Shown: piece by piece, positions 32,727 to 41,229 of the stretch
How positions within the stretch are numbered: position 1 is the first letter of the stretch
How the letters are laid out: every line of letters starts with the position of its first letter
Assembly (NCBI GenBank): GCA_037893245.1
Contig: JBAIAA010000535.1
Span: forward strand, 1 to 64,000
Direction of reading: 5' to 3'
DNA length: 64,000 nt
DNA from: Crossaster papposus
Lineage: Eukaryota > Echinodermata > Asteroidea > Velatida > Solasteridae
The notes under the pieces: generated by a model
The model's input: only the letters and a program-made list of their open reading frames with translations
What the model was told of the DNA's origin: nothing
The model's database searches: none
Made by a program: the position numbers and the translations under genes

Positions 32727-33506
32727 GTAATTGTTACATTTATTTCCATTCAAATGTTGAGTCTAAATGAGCTGAATAAGAGTGTATTTTACAACAAGTC
32801 TCGTTCAGTGCTGTAAAAGAAGTTCGTGGGGCAAACTTTCATTTTGCGTGTTGCAGAATGACTACCAAAAATTCACGATTTTAGTCAAAAACACTTGATT
32901 TTGTTCACAAACAATCAAACCAATATTCTATCTCATTGGCACACAACCCAAACAAAAGACTTTGTATCGTGTAATTTTTCATCTGTTGTAAAAATGATTG
33001 CAGTGTGGAATTTAACATAATAATATTGTTAACTTTTCAGCAATGTCTACTTTGTGGAATTTCCTTGACTGTGCTATATATTACGAACACCATAATAATA
33101 TCCACTGCCTATAGCCGTTGGCCTATAGCATGCTTATGACGGCTAGCAACTAGCCAGGGGACGGGTAACCTTGCGACTACAAGTTGAATACCTTACTATA
33201 ATCGATACTAGAAACTTCATCATAATTTGTGATGTGAACTGGGAAAACCCTTCAATTTGTGAAATTGTTTGTTGTCATCAATTCCCGGATCAGATGCATT
33301 GCATCCCCGGAATGATGTGAATTTGTGAAGCTATAGCCGCATAAGGGTTTTAGATGCGATGCATACAATTAATTCTAAAGGTACACTATTTTTACCATGT
33401 GAAGGGTTTTTGCAGGTCACATCATATTATACTTATAAATCACAACTTTGTAGCACGCTTGTGATTATAATGTATTATGAAGCCTATTATTCGTTCTCTT
33501 AAATAG
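32727..33506. other. Intron 5
   Basis: No exon or clear element. A short TGGCCTATAGCATGC / GCCTATAGCCGTTGGCC repeat occurs near 33110-33135. Confidence 0.4.
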
Positions 33507-33648
33507 CGACAGTTACGAGTTCGTGTCAGTCAGAGGCAAACGAGTCACATGAGGCCAAGTATCGTTGTCCCAAAAGAAGCCGCGTCTGCTGGACACCTCT
33601 GCTGAAGGCCATGCAAGATTTTGAGAGGATTTGCGGCGGTTACTCGCA
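33507..33648 (+). CDS. SGNH-hydrolase gene, exon 6 (Cys-rich linker)
   Basis: Acceptor TCGTTCTCTTAAATAG, donor TCGCA|GTACGT; phase 1 in, phase 2 out, agreeing with neighbours. It encodes TVTSSCQSEANESHEAKYRC, then PKRSRVCWTPLLKAMQDFER and ICGGYSQ. There are several Cys and basic residues but no named domain. Confidence 0.65.
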
Positions 33649-33954
33649 GTACGTTTCCACTGATAATACAGAAAGAAAATTGTCAGTTTTAGAGGGGGTT
33701 GAGGGAAGGAAAATGTTATCTGGATTTAGTGTGTTAACTTAAATATATCGACCATTGAAATATTGCTGAATACGTGCACTTTGGATTTCAAATAGATCGT
33801 TTTTTACATAAATATTTTTTTAAACGTTTTTTTTACACCCCCAGTAATTACCTAGTTAGGCCTATCAGTTTTTCAATGGGATATGTGGGGATGCTGCGCG
33901 CGTAGCACTTAAGAGCATATAGGCTATAGAAAGTGGGAACATTTAAATTTAAAC

Positions 33955-34832
33955 GGATAACAAACAGAGCTCCCAGTGCGGATGCAACCTTTTTATGGCT
34001 TGTTGTAATATCCCGTATAGTTAGAACAAACGCGTTAAATTCAGGGCTCATCTCGTCATATTGGAGCGTGACCATGCAGTTGGAACAACACTTTTCTAAA
34101 AATCGGCGCTGCGTATCCGACGATGCCGTGAAAACAACGCATACGCACATGCCCTTGGTGGAGTGTGATGACGCACTGAATTGTTAGACAACGGCCAGGT
34201 TGTTTCAGCTGAACGCTTCGGAGATGCTCCGTAAAACGGTCAACTATAGTCGGCGCTTGGTATCTACGGCCACCTAAAATGCACTATTAATCTTGTCTAC
34301 TGTGTACTCGCAGTGGCATGCTCTACATTGGAGTTACCAAGCGCCGACTTGCCGACCGTTTTCCGGAGTATCTCCCAAGAGTTAGGCTGAAACAACCTTG
34401 GGACAATTTCACGGAGCTGCTAAGCACAAAATTTGCTATAACACAAAATAGTTTTGCTCATTAAAAACAGATTACCAGCAACAATTCTACGTGTTTTTTA
34501 TGCTAAGCCCCAAAACAGCTGATTATCAATCAAAAACAATAAAGATCACGTGAAAATTTGGTCTGTAACTTTGCTTTCGCCAAGGACAAATGTTCATGCC
34601 AAGCAAATGTTTGTGCTTAGCAGCTCCGTGAAATTGGTCCCTGTGCTGTCGCCCAACACTTCAGCGTGCCATCGATGCATCACACTCCACCATGGACGTA
34701 CATCTGCGTTATTTTTAATGGCTTCGTCGGATACGCAGCGTTTGTGCTTTCTGCGGGACATCACAACAAGCCTCAATTCCCTCTAAAGAAGTTGCATCCG
34801 CATCACCAAAAGCTCAGTTTTGTTATCTATTG
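33955..34832. mobile_element. Foldback element, about 320-bp imperfect inverted arms (intron 6)
   Basis: The outer ends (GGATAACAAACAGAGCTC, then GTGCGGATGCAAC) pair with the complement at 34785-34832. Inner segments also pair (AGGTTGTTTCAGCTGAA with TTAGGCTGAAACAACCT; GTCGGCGCTTGGTA with TACCAAGCGCCGAC). A separate 242-bp MITE (34400-34641) has inserted in the right arm. Frames of 78-100 codons on both strands reflect the symmetry and are not genes. Confidence 0.75.
34400..34641. mobile_element. MITE with GGGACAATTTCACGGAGCTG ends, nested
   Basis: Left end GGGACAATTTCACGGAGCTG continuing CTAAGCACAAA; right end is its complement (one mismatch). TIRs are about 30 bp. The interior contains TATGCTAAGC and TTGCCAAGCAAA words. 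A more diverged relative is at 36363-36573. Confidence 0.8.
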
Positions 34833-35104
34833 AGCACTGAGTATAATGTTATTTTCACTTTATATATAATAATTATGTATATACTCCGCTAGATCGACCG
34901 TTAGGTGAAAATCCCATAGAGTTGTGCACAAATTAATTAATTTTATATACCCTATAAACTAACCCTAACTCAGCCAAACTTCGGAAATATGCTATTTAGA
35001 CGCAAACGTATGAAATAAAGTTAAAAAAAATACTATTTACGGTTTTACGAAATCAAATTATAGTAAGTTATGAATTATTGTTTTCAATGCGGTTTCTTTG
35101 CAAG
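34833..35104. other. Intron 6, right part
   Basis: AT-rich, nothing recognised. Confidence 0.4.
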
Positions 35105-35207
35105 ATGCTGCAGCAACAAGGCAGTCATGACTGGCCCGGATGCTAGCTGCAAGGGGAGTGTTACCTATGCCCTTCCAAATGCTAAGGCATCAATGTACAA
35201 GCACGAG
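35105..35207 (+). CDS. SGNH-hydrolase gene, exon 7
   Basis: Acceptor GCGGTTTCTTTGCAAG, donor GAG|GTATGT (strong), phase 2 in and 0 out. It encodes CCSNKAVMTGPDASCKGSVT and YALPNAKASMYKHE. Cysteines here and in exon 6 may form a small metal-binding or disulphide module. Confidence 0.7.
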
Positions 35208-36076
35208 GTATGTTAATACACCGTGAAAGTTGACTTCCGGGACTATCGAATAGGAGCTTCAATGTGTAAAGCCAGTAGTTTTTTGAAAATTTTCGTTTTG
35301 ACACTGTTCTTTTTAATAAGGTAGATAGGGCCTACAAACTTTTAGAATAATATTATTTTTCCTTTCAATTTACAAAATGTGAACGTTCTATCAAATTACG
35401 AAAACATATAGTTTCGTCATTACGTACCCTACCAGATTTTACTCAGCAAGATATGGAACCGAGGGACTCCCCCTTAGTTCCCCTATACCTATACACTCTC
35501 TAAAAAAAATTTCACCCTTAACTTTTACCACTTGCTACATATAATTTTGTCCCTCTAAAAGCATGAGAAGTTGCAGTCTTTTCGTCGTCGCCATTATACC
35601 GCATAATACGTGCGCTAGGTCTAGCCTACACGTGCGCCAGCTTGACTGTATTAATTGCGTCGCCTTGTAGTTGCTATTAGGTGGGCGGGGTTTACAGTCA
35701 AATTCAGAAGAAAAAAACCCACACACACCATGAATCAAAAACCATCATTTAGACCAGACTCTTCTTGTGGCGAGTCTGGTTGGCGCAGCGGTTCTTTGTT
35801 AACAATATAGTTTCGGTTTGTAGTCCCTGCATGATTTGGTGTGTTTTCCCATGAATGTTCTTCGGTTTTTTTCTCCCACTGAAACTACAATTTGTTCACG
35901 TTGTCTGCATGTTTTTACTGTAATCAGTAAATTACACTGAATGGGCACCGCTACACAGTCAAACAATATAAATATGTTCAATTAACTGCATGAATCTTGC
36001 AGCAACACAATACTTTAAAATTGATTGGTGAAATATTTCGTTAATATGAATTTTGTATATAATTAAATTACTATAG
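35208..36076. other. Intron 7
   Basis: No exon recognised. A small hairpin (CCAGACTC...GAGTCTGG, 35754-35779) is visible. Confidence 0.4.
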
Positions 36077-36235
36077 ACGACAACGAAAGACAAACCGAAG
36101 ACAACTTTGACATCACCTAAGAACACCCTCGTAGATGCTTGGGACACGGAAGTTGAGTGTTTCCTGTGTGGTCAGGTGATGATAGACGAGGATGAATTTC
36201 TGGATCACTTTGTTGCTAACCATAGTGTGAAGACG
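36077..36235 (+). CDS. SGNH-hydrolase gene, exon 8 (C2H2 zinc finger)
   Basis: Acceptor AAATTACTATAG, donor ACG|GTATGT, phase 0 at both ends. It encodes TTTKDKPKTTLTSPKN, then VECFLCGQVMIDEDEFLDHF and VANHSVKT. The finger is C-x2-C-x12-H-x4-H, a single classical C2H2-type finger, suggesting nucleic acid or protein binding. A hydrolase-like domain joined to one zinc finger is unusual for a metabolic esterase and suggests a nuclear or regulatory protein. Confidence 0.8.
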
Positions 36236-36362
36236 GTATGTATAATGTGTCTTTCATTTGGGGTTATGTATAAAAGGTGTTACGATTTTCAAACCTTTTT
36301 TCGGAATTTATGAATCACTAACGTTGACGTTCAACGTTAAAATGCGGTAAGTATGGGTTCTA

Positions 36363-36573
36363 GGGCCAATTTCATAAAAACAAATGTGCTAAGCACAAAG
36401 AGTCTACCAGCCAAAACTTCACGAGCTTTTTATGCTAAGCAAAACTGGTTGAATACCAGTCACAAACAATAATCATCACCTGGAAATTTGCTTTGTCACC
36501 TATTTTGTTTGCCAAGGAAGCCTTTTCATGTTAAGCAAATTGTTGTGCTTACATGTTTTATGAAATTGACCCC
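36363..36573. mobile_element. MITE with GGCCAATTTCATAAA ends (intron 8)
   Basis: Left GGGCCAATTTCATAAAAAC, right GTTTTATGAAATTGACCCC; inner GTGCTAAGCACAAAG and ATGCTAAGCAAA resemble the element at 34400. It lies wholly inside the 390-bp intron 8 and makes up over half of it. Confidence 0.7.
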
Positions 36574-36625
36574 TGGTCAGTTTCAAAAGTTTTTGCTTTG
36601 ATTTCTTTTCTGATTATCTGCGTAG

Positions 36626-36775
36626 GAGTTGCTTAGTGAGAAGGAAGAGGTGGGCGGCGGACGAAAGAAGGTAACTGGCAACAAAAAGGTGGACCGCATC
36701 GCCCGAGTTCTGGCAGACGTACTGGAAGAATTCCCCGGGCAAGACAGAAATATCCACATTTCAATCAATACTGTG
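36626..36775 (+). CDS. SGNH-hydrolase gene, exon 9 (also in frame with transposase ORF1)
   Basis: Acceptor TTTCTGATTATCTGCGTAG, donor GTG|GTAAGT (consensus), phase 0. It encodes ELLSEKEEVGGGRKKVTG, then KKVDRIARVLADVLEEFPGQ and DRNIHISINTV. If the donor is not used, the same frame continues without a stop into ORF1 for a further 1469 codons. So this exon could end either the spliced hydrolase gene (joined to exons 10-11) or form the start of a fusion protein with the PHD/transposase module. Confidence 0.75.
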
Positions 36776-36838
36776 GTAAGTTTGCGGAAACAAATTCAGT
36801 TTTTCCGAAAACGAAATTCTGCAAAATTTGTTAAAACG

Positions 36839-39800
36839 ATGTGGAGATATAATTATTTAGGCATAAGGGAAAAAGTACGGGACATAATCCGATCTGGTTT
36901 AGTTGGTTCCCCAAACCCTCTCATCACCGACGCAGACCCCGACATCACTGACGCAGAACCCGACGTCAGTGACGCAGACCCAGACATCACTGACGCAGAC
37001 CCCGACATCACTGACGCAGAACCCGACGTCAGTGACGCAGACCCAGACATCACTGACGCAGACCCCGACATCACTGACGCAGAACCCGACGTCAGTGACG
37101 CAGACCCCGACATTACCGATGCAGACCCCGACATCACCGATGCAGACCCCGACATCACCGACGCAGATCCCGACGTCAGTGACGCAGACCCCGACATCAC
37201 CGACGCAGACCCTGACGTCAGTGACACAGACCCCGACATCACCGATGCAGACCCCGACATCACCGACGCAGATCCCGACGTCAGTGACGCAGATCCCGAC
37301 ATCACTGACGCAGACCCCAACATCACTGACACAGACCCCGACATCACCGACGCAGAACCCGACATCTCCGATGCAGACCCCGACATCACCGACGCAGCCC
37401 CCGACGTCAGTGACGCAGACCCCGACATCACCGACGCAGACCCTGACGTCAGTGACACAGACCCCGACATCACCGACGCAGATCCCGACGTCAGTGACGC
37501 AGATCCCGACATCACTGACACAGACCCCGACATCACTGACGCAAACCCCGACATCACCGACGCAGACCCCGACATCTCCGATGCAGACCCCGACATCTCC
37601 GATGCAGACCCCGCCATCACCGACGCAGACCCCGACGTCAGTGACGCAGACCCCGACATCACCGACGCAGACCCTGACGTCAGTGACACAGACCCCGACA
37701 TCACCGATGCAGACCCCGACATCACCGACGCAGATCCCGACGTCAGTGACGCAGACCCCGACATCACCGACGCAGACCCTGACGTCAGTGACACAGACCC
37801 CGACATCACCGATGCAGACCCCGACATCACCGACGCAGATCCCGACGTCAGTGACGCAGATCCCGACATCACTGACGCAGACCCCAACATCACTGACACA
37901 GACCCCGACATCACCGACAAAGACCCCGACATCTCCGATGCAGACCCCGACATCACCGACGCAGACCCCGACGTCAGTGACGCAGACCCCGACATCACCG
38001 ACGCAGATCCCGACGTCAGTGACGCAGATCCCGACATCACTGACGCAGACCCCAACATCACTGACACAGACCCCGACATCACCGACAAAGACCCCGACAT
38101 CTCCGATGCAGACCCCGACATCACCGACGCAGACCCCGACGTCAGTGACGCAGACCCTGACATCATCGACGGTGTTAAGTTTTCTGATATTAAAGTAAAG
38201 ACCCAAAATAGTCCAAATTGTTCACCCGTCTCTCCCAATATCACTTCTTCTGATGGTCATTCCAAGAGCTATCCACCTTCCCAAAATGAACCATCTTCCA
38301 TCACATTATATTGCATTTGCAGGCAACCCTATCATGATTCTAGGAGTATGATTGCCTGCGATGACTGCAACGAGTGGTATCATTACCCATGTATTGATCT
38401 CGAACCTCAATCAAGACGCAAGTCATATCTAGACAAAGTTCAATTTTTATGTGGTCGGAACGGTTGTAATGACGGAGAAAGGGTTTTTTCGATCAGTTTG
38501 TTTAATCAAAATTCATCAAACAAGGAGCATACATCGACATTTTCCAGTCCACCAAAACATCAATTAGATCCCAAATCTAAGGTAACTGGTTGGATGCAAT
38601 CAAACCTAAATACTCCTGATCAACATGTCAATGACAATAATTCATCAACCGTCGATCCAACTTTCAATATTTCCCCCATACTCCCAACCAGATCACCCGA
38701 AAACACATCCTCAATCAAACCGCCAGATAATGATAGGTTCACAGTAGAAAATGAACCCTGCCCTTCCGAAGCAGTTGATTTGTCAATAGGAGCACGCAAA
38801 GTTGATTTTGAAAATTCAATCAGTACACATGAAAATGAATCAATGCCTGAGACTGGGACTTGTACATCGACATTTTTCAGTCCACCAAAACATCAATTAG
38901 ATCCCAAATCTAAGGTAACTGGTTGGATGCAATCAAACCTAAATACTCCTGATCAACATGTCAATGACAATAATTCATCAACCGTCGATTCAAATTTTAA
39001 TCTTTCCCCCATACTCCCAACCAGATCACCCGAAAACACATCCTCAATCAAACCGTCAGATAATGATAGGTTGAAAGTAGAAAATGAACCCTGCCCTTCC
39101 GAAGCAGTTGATTTGTCAATAGGAGCACGCAAAGTTGATTTTGAAAATTCAATCAGTACACATGAAAATGAATCAATGCCTGAGACTGGGACTGGGAGTT
39201 TAACATACGAAATTGACAAAGTAATTCCTGAGGATGTGAGAAAAAATATGTGTGTTGAAAATGAAGAATATTCCGATCAGTGTTGTAAATTTTGGACTGT
39301 CGATTTACCACCACATAAAAGATCGTCGTTCCACGTTGATAGGTCAGAGTGGAAAAAGTTAAAATCACAGCAATCAAAGAACACATTTCTGATATCTTGG
39401 ATACATGCATTCACTAAAGGACTGAAGAAATTACACCCTTACTGTTCATTTCAATTTATACGTCATTACGTTTCTAATTCGTTCAGACAACGCACCAAAT
39501 GTGCTTTTCGCGCAAATGGCTATTGTAGTTTTAGTGATTGTAGCGTAAAATTTCAATTAATCATGCAAAGTGAAATCAATTTAAAAGTGAATGTAATATT
39601 TACAGGGAAGGTAAAGCATCAAAAAAATGAAAGACGAGCCAGATTTGTCAGAAATACCAAACGAGAGGCACTGAAAAAGGTTTTAAAATACAAAAAATCT
39701 AGACGCGAGCATCTGGACAATCTGAAAACTCTGGATGACGAAGTTTTTATGTCAGGTTGTCGTGACGAAGCACCGAATAAGGGGGTACTTTATCAAATAA

Positions 39801-41182
39801 GTAGTGAGGGAAATCAACTTTCAAATTCTAGGGAAAGTGAGATACAGGCTCTTATTGGGATGATGACAAAACAACACGATTCAAGTAAACGTATTCCAGG
39901 AATTCTAAGACACGTATCTTTAGGTCCCCCGTATGTGATTCTATATTCCCAAGACAGTGTAAAAATATATCATAATATTTCGTCAAGGGACATCATTTAT
40001 TTAGATGCAACTGGGTCAATCATACGCAATAATTCAACTTTTTCTGGATCAAAAAAGTACCAATTATATGATCTTGTAATCAGGCATCCACTAATAGGTT
40101 CTCCCCCCTTTGTGCTTGCCTCCCTGCTGACAACTGAACACAATTCAGTTCTAATCGGATTCTTTATCCAATGTTTCCTGCACTCCGAGCAGATGATTTA
40201 TGGGCATAACGGGGTTAAACCACCTTTAATGTTGATGATAGATGGCAGCCCGGCGCTGTTGCTTGCCTCTCTAAAGGCTTTTACAAACGAGTCAGTGTCC
40301 GATTATTTCCATAGATGCTATAGGATCGTAACCGGGGAAGCTAAAGAGAGTGATTTCCAAAAAACTATAGTTCACTGTTGTGCCAGCCACTTCATGAAAA
40401 ATGCAGCCAAAATGTGCAGAAAATACTACCGATCAAACTTTCGTGATTCCATGTACTGGTTAGGGTTACTCCTAAAGTCTAGTAATCTAAAAGAAATTGA
40501 CGACATTGTGGAATCGATTACAGTTGTAACTAACTCTGAATTGTCCACAGATTATGTAAAAAAACACTACCACAAACTGAAAGGTAAAGTTGAAATGATC
40601 GAAGATGATGAAATCGAACTGAATTTGTTTGAAGACGATGATGAAGATGAAACCGAAGTTGATTGTAAGCAAAGCACGCCACACAATGACATTAAAGATA
40701 ATGATTTGAATATGTCCCAGGACGAATACGTAAGAAGAGCACCCAAGTCGCCATTTAAGCAGCATTTTCAACGGGTGGTCGATGATACAATATTAAAAAT
40801 AAAACAAATAGAAATGAAAATAAAAGATCCGTCCAAAATAAACAAAAATGCATATTTTGGTAAACAATTTATGTCACATTTACTTGAGTATTCCCTTCCC
40901 AGTATCGCAAATTGGTCGGCGTTACTACTACATGACACTGGCAGACATGGCATTTCAATATCTTATCAGAAACAATCCCACCTATACAACAAGCTAAAGA
41001 CGTCCAAATTACAAAATATAACTACAAATAATAGAACTCAAGGTATCATCGAAAAATCAATGCAAGAGGTAAAAAGATCAAAACTAATTTATAACAGATG
41101 TAGGAAGCTAGTTGATTTTGTTGAAATGTATGAAAGGGACATGCTCCCACTGCAACGAGAATTTTGTGAGGCTTTCTGCTAA
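36839..41182 (+). CDS. ORF1: Asp-rich repeat + PHD finger + MULE-like DDE transposase
   Basis: The first ATG in the frame is 36839 (1447 codons to TAA at 41180-41182); the frame is open further upstream through exon 9. Residues below are numbered from 36629. About 99-514: 59 acidic heptads of DITDADP type. 562-613: a PHD finger, C562, C564, C577, C580, H585, C588, C608, C613 (last pair spaced C-x4-C). 635-745 and 746-856: a tandem 111-residue duplication. About 890-990: basic, Cys-containing region, possibly DNA-binding. 1120-1260: RNase-H-like core with D1126 (YLDATGS), D1205 (MLMIDGSPALL) and C1251-x2-H1254 (CCASHFMKN), matching the D, D, CxxH pattern of Mutator-like transposases. About 1324-1350: acidic. 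The third acidic residue is not certain. PHD fingers read histone tails. No internal stop suggests a young or selected copy. Confidence 0.8.
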   Translation: MWRYNYLGIREKVRDIIRSGLVGSPNPLITDADPDITDAEPDVSDADPDITDADPDITDAEPDVSDADPDITDADPDITDAEPDVSDADPDITDADPDITDADPDITDADPDVSDADPDITDADPDVSDTDPDITDADPDITDADPDVSDADPDITDADPNITDTDPDITDAEPDISDADPDITDAAPDVSDADPDITDADPDVSDTDPDITDADPDVSDADPDITDTDPDITDANPDITDADPDISDADPDISDADPAITDADPDVSDADPDITDADPDVSDTDPDITDADPDITDADPDVSDADPDITDADPDVSDTDPDITDADPDITDADPDVSDADPDITDADPNITDTDPDITDKDPDISDADPDITDADPDVSDADPDITDADPDVSDADPDITDADPNITDTDPDITDKDPDISDADPDITDADPDVSDADPDIIDGVKFSDIKVKTQNSPNCSPVSPNITSSDGHSKSYPPSQNEPSSITLYCICRQPYHDSRSMIACDDCNEWYHYPCIDLEPQSRRKSYLDKVQFLCGRNGCNDGERVFSISLFNQNSSNKEHTSTFSSPPKHQLDPKSKVTGWMQSNLNTPDQHVNDNNSSTVDPTFNISPILPTRSPENTSSIKPPDNDRFTVENEPCPSEAVDLSIGARKVDFENSISTHENESMPETGTCTSTFFSPPKHQLDPKSKVTGWMQSNLNTPDQHVNDNNSSTVDSNFNLSPILPTRSPENTSSIKPSDNDRLKVENEPCPSEAVDLSIGARKVDFENSISTHENESMPETGTGSLTYEIDKVIPEDVRKNMCVENEEYSDQCCKFWTVDLPPHKRSSFHVDRSEWKKLKSQQSKNTFLISWIHAFTKGLKKLHPYCSFQFIRHYVSNSFRQRTKCAFRANGYCSFSDCSVKFQLIMQSEINLKVNVIFTGKVKHQKNERRARFVRNTKREALKKVLKYKKSRREHLDNLKTLDDEVFMSGCRDEAPNKGVLYQISSEGNQLSNSRESEIQALIGMMTKQHDSSKRIPGILRHVSLGPPYVILYSQDSVKIYHNISSRDIIYLDATGSIIRNNSTFSGSKKYQLYDLVIRHPLIGSPPFVLASLLTTEHNSVLIGFFIQCFLHSEQMIYGHNGVKPPLMLMIDGSPALLLASLKAFTNESVSDYFHRCYRIVTGEAKESDFQKTIVHCCASHFMKNAAKMCRKYYRSNFRDSMYWLGLLLKSSNLKEIDDIVESITVVTNSELSTDYVKKHYHKLKGKVEMIEDDEIELNLFEDDDEDETEVDCKQSTPHNDIKDNDLNMSQDEYVRRAPKSPFKQHFQRVVDDTILKIKQIEMKIKDPSKINKNAYFGKQFMSHLLEYSLPSIANWSALLLHDTGRHGISISYQKQSHLYNKLKTSKLQNITTNNRTQGIIEKSMQEVKRSKLIYNRCRKLVDFVEMYERDMLPLQREFCEAFC
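36922..38172 (+). repeat. 21-bp coding minisatellite (Asp-rich heptads)
   Basis: Units of 21 bp such as GACATCACCGACGCAGACCC(C) encode D-I-T-D-A-D-P and variants (DVSDADP, DITDAEP, DITDTDP, DISDADP). About 59 copies form mixed higher-order blocks. As the unit is a multiple of three and lacks stops, two antisense frames (435 and 463 codons) and another sense frame (431 codons, PTQTPTS type) are open over it; these are artefacts. Confidence 0.95.
38531..39196 (+). repeat. Tandem duplication of 333 bp within ORF1
   Basis: Copies 38531-38863 and 38864-39196 are about 97% alike and in frame, encoding two 111-residue blocks (PPKHQLDPKSKVTGWMQS to ENESMPETGT). Each holds a SEAVDLS segment similar to a PxDLS-type corepressor motif. 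Few differences mean a recent event. Confidence 0.9.
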
Positions 41183-41229
41183 AAAAAAAATATAAAAAAA
41201 ACTTCCTAAAACTGTAAAGTTGTCTTCAG
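41183..41229 (+). promoter_or_regulatory. Probable 3' splice site before ORF2
   Basis: Between ORF1 stop and ORF2 lies an A-rich spacer, then CCTAAAAC (branch-like) and TTGTCTTCAG at 41229. ORF2 has no in-frame ATG before its catalytic Cys (first Met is about residue 106), so entry by splicing is the likely way it gets an N-terminus. It needs a donor of phase 1; AAAG|GTAAAG at 40583/40584 is one candidate by sequence and phase. Confidence 0.5.

Noticed and set aside
36853-38244. Antisense frames of 463 and 435 codons and a 431-codon PTQTPTS-type sense frame
   Set aside because: They exist only because the 21-bp repeat is a multiple of three without stops; composition is a mirror of ORF1, and they end with the repeat.
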